A DNA stretch of 64,000 nt from Zygaena filipendulae. Its lineage: Eukaryota > Arthropoda > Insecta > Lepidoptera > Zygaenidae. Positions 11,501-19,187 of this stretch are shown one piece after another. Both the position numbers and the translations under genes were made by a program. Below the pieces are notes generated by a model. It worked only from the letters and a program-made list of their open reading frames with translations. It was not told the DNA's origin and did not search any database. The stretch's first letter is position 1. Every line of letters begins with the position of its first letter. The stretch lies in contig OU015670.1 of assembly GCA_907165275.2 (NCBI GenBank), positions 9,141,501 through 9,205,500 on the forward strand. The letters are read 5' to 3'.

Positions 11501-14256
11501 GCACCTGCAGAGCCACCGCGCCAGGTGAGCGGGGGCACGTCCCGGCAGCTGCACGCGTGCGCGCAGTGCGGCCGCCGCTTCCAGTGGCGCGGCAACCTGC
11601 TGCGGCACCTGCAGAGCCACCGCGCCAGGTGAGCGGGGGCACGTCCCGGCAGCTGCACGCGTGCGCGCAGTGCGGCCGCCGCTTCCAGTGGCGCGGCAAC
11701 CTGCTGCGGCACCTGCAGAGCCACCGCGCCAGGTGAGCGGGGGCACGTCCCGGCAGCTGCACAAGTGCGCGCAGTGCGGCCGCCGCTTCCAGTGGCGCGG
11801 CAACCTGCTGCGGCACCTGCAGAGCCACCGCGCCAGGTGAGCGGGGGCACGTCCCGGCAGCTGCACGCGTGCGCGCAGTGCGGCCGCCGCTTCCAGTGGC
11901 GCGGCAACCTGCTGCGGCACCTGCAGAGCCACCGCGCCAGGTGAGCGGGGGCACGTCCCGGCAGCTGCACGCGTGCGCGCAGTGCGGCCGCCGCTTCCAG
12001 TGGCGCGGCAACCTGCTGCGGCACCTGCAGAGCCACCGCGCCAGGTGAGCGGGGGCACGTCCCGGCAGCTGCACGCGTGCGCGCAGTGCGGCCGCCGCTT
12101 CCAGTGGCGCGGCAACCTGCTGCGGCACCTGCAGAGCCACCGCGCCAGGTGAGCGGGGGCACGTCCCGGCAGCTGCACGCGTGCGCGCAGTGCGGCCGCC
12201 GCTTCCAGTGGCGCGGCAACCTGCTGCGGCACCTGCAGAGCCACCGCGCCAGGTGAGCGGGGGCACGTCCCGGCAGCTGCACGCGTGCGCGCAGTGCGGT
12301 CGCCGCTTCCAGTGGCGCGGCAACCTGCTGCGGCACCTGCAGAGCCACCGCGCCAGGTGAGCGGGGGCACGTCCCGGCAGCTGCACGCGTGCGCGCAGTG
12401 CGGCCGCCGCTTCCAGTGGCGCGGCAACCTGCTGCGGCACCTGCAGAGCCACCGCGCCAGGTGAGCGGGGGCACGTCCCGGCAGCTGCACGCGTGCGCGC
12501 AGTGCGGCCGCCGCTTCCAGTGGCGCGGCAACCTGCTGCGGCACCTGCAGAGCCACCGCGCCAGGTGAGCGGGGGCACGTCCCGGCAGCTGCACGCGTGC
12601 GCGCAGTGCGGCCGCCGCTTCCAGTGGCGCGGCAACCTGCTGCGGCACCTGCAGAGCCACCGCGCCAGGTGAGCGGGGGCACGTCCCGGCAGCTGCACAA
12701 GTGCGCGCAGTGCGGCCGCCGCTTTATTCACATAGGATACTTTTTATACGGGAATTCCCGCAGGAATACCGAAATTAACGCGGGTGAAATTTGTCGTAGG
12801 GCGAACGGCGAACTGGTGTGCGCGCCCTGCGACCGCACCTTCTCCTCCATCGCGACCTTCAACCAGCACATGCGGAACAGTAAGCGGCACGTCGACGAGA
12901 GCGAGTTCCGGTGAGCGAGTTTAAACCTCATTCACTTTTAAAAGCTATATTCTATTTCGCCTCGTTAAAAGATTAACGAAAACTTCCTGTCCTAGATACA
13001 TTTCCCAAGACTGGCTACATGACCTGAGCCTAACTACATTTCCCACGCCTGGCTACATGTCCCACGCCTGGCTACATGACCCAAGTCTGGCTACACGTCC
13101 CAAGCCTGGCTACATGACCCAAGTCTGGCTACACGTCCCAAGCCTGGCTACATGACCCAAGTCTGGCTACACGTCCCAAGCCTGGCTACACGTCCCAAGC
13201 CTGGTTACATGTCCCAAGTCGGGCAACATGTCCCGAGCCTGACAACATGTCCACTTGTGCTAGGTACATGTGCAGCGAATGCGGCAAGCGGTTCGCGAGC
13301 AAGCCGCGACTGAGGGACCACATCGATTGGGATCACCTCAAGAATTACGTTCACTCCTGTGCCACTTGCCAGAAGGTAATTCAGTTGTTATTTTATTCAT
13401 GCGTTATGTAACTAGCTGTCCCCCTACGTTCTCACCCGCGTCAGTTCCTCGGGAACTCTAAAAGGTATCCAATGACACTCAGGGAAACTGTAGCTTCCTA
13501 TCAGTGAAAGAATTTTTAGAAACCTTTCAGTAGTTTCAGAGATTATCCCTTACAAGCAAATAAAGTTATTTGCATCTGTCTTGGCTGTTTGGGCTCGGTT
13601 TCCTTTGCTTTAGGGGTACAAAAAACCACTGCTTGTCAATCTGTCTTTGCAGGTGAAGAAATGGCCAATTAATTATTATTGTTCAATATTATTACTATCA
13701 GAATTGGCAATGGCTAATTAATTATTATTATCAGAATTGGCAGTATGGGCCATGTTCTCTTAGCCTTTCCTATGTAGGATCAATAAACGAAAAAAAAAAA
13801 CGTGTGTGCAGGTGTTCAAGTGCCACACGTCGCTGTACCTGCATAAGCAGCTGGTGCACGGCAAGGACCGCGCCAACCACCTGTGCGACCACTGCGGGAA
13901 GCACTTCCCGGTGAGTTGTTTATTACGGCTCTCTGAGTACCAGCCAGATAAGATAAGATAAGATGGCCGATTTATACTTCCATAAGTAAGTGTGTAAAGT
14001 CCACGTGTGGACGCCGGCCGGCAAGTTAGTAAGTGAAGAAATTAGAATTAGAATTTATTATTACTACTGAATTCGTCCACAGAGTCGCTCTAAGCTCCGC
14101 TGCCACATGACGGCGGTGCACAGCGGCTCGGCGCCCTACAAGTGCGCTCAGTGCGACGCGCGGTTCAACTGGGCCTCGTGCCTGTCGCGGCACGTCAAGA
14201 GGCTGCACAAAGGGAAGGAAGCCGCGGCCGCCTCGGCTGGGTCGGAGAAACAGTAG
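5175..14256 (+). CDS. Gene B: ZAD protein with 11 C2H2 fingers (11 exons, 678 aa)
   Basis: Exons: 5175..5291, 5404..5529, 6632..7285, 7701..7867, 8286..8363, 9152..9376, 10311..10484, 12800..12910, 13264..13375, 13812..13910, 14083..14256 (TAG). All borders are GT/AG; phases join without conflict into 2037 nt. Domain order: ZAD (1-81), acidic/basic linker (82-275) with a LTREELEEER motif, finger 1 at the end of exon 3, fingers 2-3 in exon 4, 4-5 in exon 6, 6 in exon 7, 7 in exon 8 (wide H-x6-H), 8-11 in exons 9-11, several split by introns. Exon 6/7 also carries an orphan CEVC pair without histidines. Known: such proteins bind DNA as dimers in the nucleus. Odd: the end of exon 7 plus its donor is tandemly repeated 22 times (10394..12726); the N-terminal exons are AT-rich while finger exons are very GC-rich. 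Paralogue of genes A, C and D. Confidence 0.9.
5668..5876 (-). repeat. CCCGCGGG-type retroposon with (CATC)n
   Basis: Antisense copy from ACTAGCTGTGCCCCGCGGTA to TTTATAATATTAGTAGGATT. It shares the subfamily signature AACAAACATCCATCCAT with 7393..7615 (sense), 22995..23218 and 45672..45893. It lies in intron 2 of gene B. Another degenerate copy at about 6460..6610 directly precedes the exon 3 acceptor. Confidence 0.75.
7393..7615 (+). repeat. CCCGCGGG-type retroposon with (GGAT)n
   Basis: Sense copy of the same subfamily as 5668..5876, with the (TGGA)n run near its start and a GGGTGAAACCGCGAGGC...ACTAGTATAAT end. It sits in intron 3 of gene B. Confidence 0.75.
7905..8250. repeat. Repeat shared with 48790..48960, followed by degenerate retroposon pieces
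   Basis: GGAGTTTATTGGTCCCCACA...AAAAGGTACAAAATAAGAGACAG...GTGTGCTGTGCGGGGGCC...CACTGTCTCAG occurs here and in intron 9 of gene D with small changes. It looks like the antisense 3' end of a LINE. Degenerate CCCGCGGG-type fragments fill about 8040..8250. Confidence 0.55.
8394..8779. repeat. 41-bp minisatellite in intron 5 of gene B
   Basis: About nine units spaced 40-41 bp, each carrying AATTGCCTGACTGACGACAC then AACGGACGAATTATACAA with divergence. It starts about 30 bp after the exon 5 donor and is ended by a MITE. Units recur in inverted orientation at 9758..9870 and in sense at 10008..10060, so exon 6 is embedded in this repeat family. Confidence 0.8.
8780..9109. mobile_element. 330-bp MITE, terminal variant AATGGGSATGTKGACT
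   Basis: Inverted ends AATAGGGATGTGGACT and AGTCCACATGCCCATT bound the shared core with two GTGACGTCAC words. The copy ends 42 bp before the exon 6 acceptor of gene B. Length and ends match the copies at 40517..40846 and 60900..61227. No convincing target duplication is visible. Confidence 0.75.
9567..9692 (+). repeat. 3' fragment of tRNA-derived SINE (family 1)
   Basis: CTTGAAAGCCAGTTCCCATC...CACCTGCATGCC...GGTGTTGCAGATGTC...ACCATCAGGTGTACCAC then oligo-A. It matches the last third of the full copies at 43368..43732 and 51351..51703. An antisense CCCGCGGG-type fragment precedes it (9427..9560). Confidence 0.75.
10394..12726 (+). repeat. 104-bp tandem array of a zinc-finger exon end plus its splice donor (22 full copies, one partial)
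   Basis: The period is 104 bp: AGGTGAGCGGGGGC recurs at 10483 + 104k up to 12667, giving 22 donor copies. Each unit carries the full finger-coding sequence (CAQCGRRFQWRGNLLRHLQSH) up to a CCAG|GTGAGC donor, then GGGGGCACGTCCCGGCAG. The first copy is the authentic end of exon 7 of gene B. Reading through any donor meets TGA immediately (GCC AGG TGA), and 104 is not a multiple of 3, so the array cannot extend the finger protein as one ORF. The GGCAG before each later copy would give the wrong phase as an acceptor. Copies 2-22 are therefore expected to be intronic. Two point variants (11364 and 12300; 11763 and 12699) repeat at exactly 936 bp, nine units. The array ends abruptly in a retroposon fragment at 12727..12790. 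Confidence 0.95.
12985..13255. repeat. 19-bp minisatellite in intron 8 of gene B
   Basis: About 13 copies of CTGGCTACATGACCCAAGT with ACATG/ACACG and GACC/GTCC variants. It ends about 8 bp before the CTAG acceptor of exon 9 and so fills most of this intron. Confidence 0.85.
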
Positions 14257-14456
14257 CGGCGGTCCTTCGAGCCGGATACCGTATAGATTTTGAGCGTTTT
14301 AAGCGAAGTCTTGGTAACTCGGTGTTCTCGCAACACGTCAAGAGGCTGCATGAAGGCGGAGGGGAAGGTAAACAGTAGCGGCGGTCCTTCGAGCCGGATT
14401 CCGGATAGATTTTGAGCTTTAAGCGGAGTCTTGGTGACTCGGTGTCTTCGCCTCAT
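14188..14456 (+). repeat. Tandem duplication of the last coding segment, stop and 3' UTR of gene B
   Basis: CACGTCAAGAGGCTGCA...AACAGTAGCGGCGGTCCTT...GAGCCGGAT...TAGATTTTGAGC...TCTTGGTAACTCGGTG occurs first as the real end of exon 11 (stop 14254..14256). It occurs again at 14333..14450, after the stop, with small differences. The second copy is not translated. Confidence 0.75.
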
Positions 14457-14711
14457 AGAAGACTATGCTATTATTTATTAGTGTAAATATGATTGTGTGA
14501 ATGTGAAATGGTGTGAAATAATGGTTAAAATGTAACAGTAATTACATAAGCATGTGTGACTTTGTTTCTATGTAAATGGTATTGTATGAAGGTTGCTTTA
14601 GTTTATACGATAGATCATGTGTTGATTTTACGACTTGCGCGTGAATTCCTATTTTGTTTTTATAGCAATTAATATAAATGACACGAAAATAGAAATTAAT
14701 TTGAATCATTT

Positions 14712-14717
14712 AATAAA
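14712..14717 (+). terminator. Candidate poly(A) signal of gene B
   Basis: AATAAA about 455 bp after the stop codon. No other clear AATAAA was noticed in the intervening 3' region. Actual cleavage is not visible from sequence. Confidence 0.4.
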
Positions 14718-14937
14718 ATGAATAGTGTGGAATGTGATTTTTTGTTTTATTTATTTCGTTTTGCAAGGCAGTGTAGTCAAACAAAGCTGATTACATGCTC
14801 AGGTATGTTAGGGTATAGTAAAAATAGTGATGTACTTATGTACCTGATAGAAAACCAAGGTATGTACCACGTAAAATCGTTCAATCAAAAGTCCAATTTA
14901 TCGTAATCAAGGGACTGAATTTTGATAGAAAATAGTA

Positions 14938-15150
14938 GATTATACACCAAGGGGATAAAGCACTGTTTTATGTCACGGGCGCTACATTGAATCCTGAACA
15001 TAACGAAGGACTCCAAATTTAACTCCCGAGCGCAGCGAGGGTGTTATAAGTTAATTCCCGACCAAAGGGAGGGAATTAAGATTGAGTCCTGAGTGCAGTG
15101 AGGGATTCAAGCGCCCAAGAAAAAAACAGTTTTATCCCTGTGGTGTATAC
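14938..15150. mobile_element. Palindromic MITE-like element
   Basis: The left end TATACACCAAGGGGATAAAG...CACTGTTTTATG...GGGCGCT and right end AGCGCCCAAG...AAACAGTTTTATCCCTGTGGTGTATA are inverted relatives. The middle holds CTCCCGAGCGCAGCGAGGG-type words. No ORF. 15151..15530 beyond it holds nothing I recognise. Confidence 0.55.
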
Positions 15151-15530
15151 TCTACTTTTCTCACATAATGCGAGACAATAAAAAACCAGGCTTAGTAGAT
15201 CCTATATAGCCACTTCTTTCAGCTGGCGTGGCCTACTCGATTTGACAAACAAATGAAGTTCGTCTCACTGCGAATCTAGTGGGCCACGGCTTCGGTCTTC
15301 GAAAATCGAGTTGGCCGCGCCCGCTGAGAACACATTCTGTTTAGCGAAATGAGACGTTATGGACATAGCAATAAGAATTATGAAAGTGAAAATCACATTA
15401 TTGACCAGCGGGTTATAATGAAATTCAATAGAACATTATAACCCGGCTAAAGCCAAGAGATATAATGTCTTGCTTTCGGTAAGGTTTACATGACATATAA
15501 TTCGGCATTGTCGAGCATGTGGTGTGAAAT

Positions 15531-15924
15531 AGTACATTGTTATCCAAGGGGTGAAAGTAACTCATTTAGTGCCGAGACGGGGTTTGGCGCCCGAGCGTAG
15601 CCTAAAAAAAAATATTTTCTTTAATTATTAAGTATTAATTAAAGAAAATAAAAAAATATAAATAGGAATTAGCTTAAGAAAAGTGAGTGAATTTTATTTT
15701 AATTAATACCTACTTAAACTTTACGTTATTTCAATTTTACATCGCGCTGGCTGTATAGAAAGTTGAAACATGGTTCAATAGAAATGTGAAAATAGACCTA
15801 GTTTTTTTTTAATAATTTGACAGTTGTCAGTTGAAAGCGATTCTCCCTAGGGCTGAAAAGGGTTACTTTCAACCCGCTTCTCAGGCAACTTCAGACCTAC
15901 TTTCCGAGTATGAGTAATGAAAAA
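15531..15924. repeat. Interspersed repeat, copy 1 (partner at 62367..63018)
   Basis: From GTACATTGTTATCC...GAAAGTAACTCATTTAGTGCCGAGACGGGG to CCGAGTATGAGTAATGAAAAA, it matches 62367..63018 closely. The copy here lacks about 236 bp just after GCGCCCGAGCGTAGC. Its right boundary lies about 5 bp from the stop codon of the ORF at 15929..17176. Confidence 0.8.
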
Positions 15925-15928
15925 GTTT

Positions 15929-17176
15929 TTATTGATCTCTGAACGCGCGCACGAATATCTCCACATCTCTGCCGACAACGATATCTCTGTTTTCGTCTCT
16001 GGCAACCTCAGTAGCATTGCTGAGACTGTCGTCTGCGTCCACAAACACATCGTCTTTAACACTGCCCGAGAAATCTTCGACGTCTTTCGCTACCACAATT
16101 TCGTCATCACCGATACGCCTGTAGCGATCTCGGATGTGAAATTCGTTGGTTTTGTCGACCGACCGAGTTTCATTTGTAGAATTTAGTTTCGCATGTAAGC
16201 TATCCGTTGAAGCAACATTATTGTTCGGCTTAGACTGTGCTTTGCCATCAGCTTTCGTTAGGTCAGTTAAACTTTCATTATTACTATTTTCATGGCGTTT
16301 TTGTTCAACAGGTTCATTTTTAACTTCTTTTCTCGATGTTCTATTAAATTTGTTAGAAAATGCATCGTTTTCAATATACGGTTCGTCATGCTCATCAAAA
16401 TCTCTTTCGAGCTCATTCTTTTCTTCATCTTTCCCATATCTTTCAATTGGATCCCTACCGGACTTTCTAAACATGTGCACTTCCACTTCGCTTCTTTCTG
16501 GCACGAGTTCGTTTAGCTTAGTGATTGCTTCGGCGAATTTAGTTTTGGACGTGTAATTTAGTTTCTTGTAACGATCGTACACTATAAGTTCTAACGTGTT
16601 TTTAACAATTTCTTGGGCGTTACCTTTCTTAGGTATCTCTTTGAATCTAGCTATTGTATTTTCTAGGTCATCGCTGTCATCTTGATCAAAGAAACTGTTG
16701 AGCATCGATACAAATTTAATTATGACTGGATTAATATGAGATATTGATTTAAAAACGTTATTTAATTTACTTTTCAGCTTTTTCGAATTTAAATCGCTCA
16801 ACTCTTTGATTTTATCCACAACATACTTCTTTAATTTCGGTTCGAATACTATTTTGTGCAGTTCCGAGTATCCGTTCGCATTTTTTTTTTGCACATGCAT
16901 GTTTAAAGTCTTAAAAATGCTCTTTACACTGTCGTCATCGAAATTAATGATAATATCTTTTAATTGTTTGAGGAAATCTGTGAATTTTATACCCTCGCGA
17001 GGCTTGGGTGTTCTCAGTAGATTATTTTGTTTGATCGTTTCGTCTATTTTGCCTAGAAGTTTACGCAAGCCCATCACTAGTGGCGAATTGGCGTCGCCCG
17101 GATCGAAAAAGAAGGACGTGTCCAATTCCAAATTGACCATTCTTGGTGGGATATTTTCCTTCGCCGATGTCATCAC
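15929..17176 (-). CDS. Orphan 415-aa protein, function unknown
   Basis: A single uninterrupted frame, ATG at 17176 and TAA at 15929..15931. The first ATG was chosen; a possible AG acceptor lies two bases upstream (TTCCAG|TGATG), so an upstream exon cannot be excluded. I recognise no family. The N-terminal 200 residues look helical and lysine/leucine-rich (FLKQLKDIIINFDDD, IKELSDLNSKKLKSKL); residues about 230-400 are charged, low-complexity and probably disordered. No signal peptide or membrane segment is visible. The stop codon overlaps an AATAAA word (CAATAAAAAC), and an interspersed repeat begins right after it, so the 3' end may have been replaced by the repeat. A three-base change between ATG codons (ATGATG) leaves the exact start open. 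Whether it is a host gene or part of a mobile element is undecided. Confidence 0.55.
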   Translation of the reverse strand: MMTSAKENIPPRMVNLELDTSFFFDPGDANSPLVMGLRKLLGKIDETIKQNNLLRTPKPREGIKFTDFLKQLKDIIINFDDDSVKSIFKTLNMHVQKKNANGYSELHKIVFEPKLKKYVVDKIKELSDLNSKKLKSKLNNVFKSISHINPVIIKFVSMLNSFFDQDDSDDLENTIARFKEIPKKGNAQEIVKNTLELIVYDRYKKLNYTSKTKFAEAITKLNELVPERSEVEVHMFRKSGRDPIERYGKDEEKNELERDFDEHDEPYIENDAFSNKFNRTSRKEVKNEPVEQKRHENSNNESLTDLTKADGKAQSKPNNNVASTDSLHAKLNSTNETRSVDKTNEFHIRDRYRRIGDDEIVVAKDVEDFSGSVKDDVFVDADDSLSNATEVARDENRDIVVGRDVEIFVRAFRDQ

Positions 17177-17364
17177 TGGAACGTATGTGAAACCTTAAAA
17201 CCTTGGCCCTGCTATTCTATGCAGTATTATTTGATAATTACAAAGAAAGTTCGACTTTACTAGCTGTTCCTCCCACGGTTTCACGCACGCATCGACCACA
17301 CAGCCCATAGACGCCTAATAACAGGCGAATGGCTCCTGACAACACATCTGACTTATAGTTCCGA

Positions 17365-17396
17365 TATAAATGTCCGCGCGGAAATAGTCAATCAGT
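17365..17396 (+). promoter_or_regulatory. Core promoter inside the P-like element
   Basis: TATAAA at 17365..17370 is followed 29 bp later by the arthropod initiator TCAGT (17392..17396). It lies 70 bp upstream of the THAP start codon and inside the terminal inverted repeats, as expected for a transposase promoter. Confidence 0.6.
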
Positions 17397-17463
17397 GTCG
17401 ACCACTACTGTGACCTGTCAACACGATCGGAGTGCATAAAGGAAGTGCTAAAAAAAACTCAAA

Positions 17464-17543
17464 ATGCCTCAGTGTAGCATTAAATGGTGCGGTAAAAAAA
17501 GCAACACATCTAATATGGAGAAAGATGGGATAACATTTCACTT
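17464..17543 (+). CDS. THAP-domain first exon of the P-like transposase (remnant)
   Basis: ATG at 17464 opens MPQCSIKWCGKKSNTSN..., then GITFHL, interrupted by a GTAAGT donor at 17544 (phase 2). The M-P-x-C-x4-C start, the roughly 20-residue spacing and the ITFH-L end are the N-terminal third of a C2CH THAP zinc finger. No second THAP exon (C-x2-H, proline, AVPTIF box) was found before the right inverted repeat, so this is a truncated transposase. Confidence 0.75.
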
Positions 17544-17880
17544 GTAAGTAACTATTATCTTTATTTGTTTATGAGAAACAAGGAAATCAACAAATTTTTT
17601 CGCAAGTACGGAGTTCACGGTTCACTGGTCGTGGTTTTAAAACAAAGTACTCAAACTATCGTGCCGTCTCATTCTTTCCCGTTGCGTAAATTAATCTATT
17701 TCTTTCCAACGTTTCGTGGCGCGTGTAACTAGTGTTGTAGCAATTTGGCCTTGTGGCCTGTGGCCTTGAATTAGCCAATCACGGCGTTGCAACCCCGCTT
17801 CATCTTACCTCAGCTAGTCGCCAGAATGCATTCAATACGCAAAATCAAACATTAGGCGTCTATGGGCTGTGTGGTCGATG

Positions 17881-19187
17881 CACGCACGTCAATTTTGGGA
17901 TTCCCTCGGGAACTCTGTATCGAAATGAAAAGTATCCTATTCTAAGACCTAAATTATAAGTTACTCAATACATAAGTACCAAATATGGCTATTCTCCGTA
18001 GTTCCACTCGAGCGGTACACCTTCGGGAACTCCATGTTGTTTAAAATATGTGTTTTATTACTCAGGAGCACTGTAGCGTCCTGTCAGTGAAAGAATTTTT
18101 ACAATCGCTTCAGTAGTTTCAAATATAACACTGCAATTTTCTTTTTTTAAATATTTTTTTTCTTTTTTTTTCTTGTGCGCTGTGCCCCGCGGTTTCACCC
18201 GCGTGAGTTTCGGAATTTCAGTAGGAGTTATTTTCTTCTAAAATTAAAGTATAAGTTACTCCTTATAAAATCAGCTATCTACCAGTGAAATTCCCGTTAA
18301 AATCGGTCCAGCCGTTTCACGAGATTAACCGGAACAAACAATCAGACAAAATTTAGTAAATTGTTTTATTTATGTAAGTACCGTATATTGTTTCATATGC
18401 ATTTAGTGAAAAGCTATTAATTTAGAATTACAGACACTTAAATTTTATTTCTATGTAGGTATAGATATATAGAAGATTTTTGTTCATTTTTGTTTGTATG
18501 TCTTGGGTTTGTCAATGGTCACTTTCTCTCCATCCTAACAAATGTTGAACCAGCACGTACCTATTAACACAACCATCTCCAGAAGCGTAAGCATGTTTTC
18601 AATAAGTAAATAAAAAAAAACAAATTTTCTCAAAACACTTTATTTCATTGCACTTAACTAGTATACGATAAGAATAATAATAAATAGTATATTGAAATCA
18701 CACTTTTATGACCAATTTATGACACAATCATAAACAATATGAACCACCAGCCGCGCCCCGCGGTTTCGTCCGGTTGAAATTTGAAGTTTTTACCGGTTTT
18801 CAATTAGTACCCTACTATTTTATGTAGTTATTTTAATAACAACATTCAGTCAGTTACAAACCTATTTTTATAAAATACTTTCCATACAAGTTATCAGGGA
18901 TACAGAAAAAGACGTAGGGTACTTTTTGTTCCGGAATTCCCGCAGGAACTCTTAAATTAACGCCGGTGAAACCGCGGGGACAGCTTATAAAACACAAATC
19001 TTTACTGCTACAAATGCAAATGTGAGTTCGTTTGTTTGTTACGCTTTCACGCCTCAACTACTCGACCGATCATCACGAAATTGAGTGTACACGTTGTCAG
19101 GGGTACAGAGAAGGACATAGGGCACTTATTATCTCGGAACTCCCGCGGGAACTCTGGAATTAACGCGGGTGAAACCCCCTCCCTGCC
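17881..19187. repeat. Cluster of CCCGCGGG-type retroposon fragments
   Basis: Fragments in both orientations at 17889..17935 (the other half of the retroposon split by the P-like element), 18178..18350, 18750..18795, 18885..18990 and 18991..19180. The last ends at the stop codon of gene C. The rest is AT-rich and shows no gene. Confidence 0.65.

Larger units (their letters stand above)
17290..17880 (+). mobile_element. P-element-like DNA transposon, internally deleted (591 bp)
   Basis: Seen: perfect 30-bp terminal inverted repeats (17290..17319, starting CATCGACCACACAGCCCATA; 17851..17880, ending GGGCTGTGTGGTCGATG). They are flanked by identical 8-bp direct repeats CACGCACG (17282..17289 and 17881..17888). 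Inside are a TATA/initiator pair and a first exon encoding the start of a THAP zinc finger. Known: Drosophila P elements have 31-bp inverted repeats, 8-bp target duplications and a transposase beginning with a THAP DNA-binding domain. Removing the element and one 8-bp repeat restores a continuous CCCGCGGG-type retroposon (GGTTTCACGCACG/TCAATTTTGGGATTCCC), so the insertion is younger than that copy. No GTPase-like or RNase H catalytic exons remain. Confidence 0.85.

Noticed and set aside
10394..12726. CRISPR-like regular repeats
   Set aside because: Units are contiguous, without unique spacers, in a eukaryotic gene; the same applies to the other arrays.
10168..12731. Three long minus-strand ORFs (774-830 codons) of repetitive alanine/arginine-rich sequence
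   Set aside because: They exist only because the 104-bp unit lacks stops on that strand and its length rotates the frame; the coding sense is the zinc finger on the plus strand.
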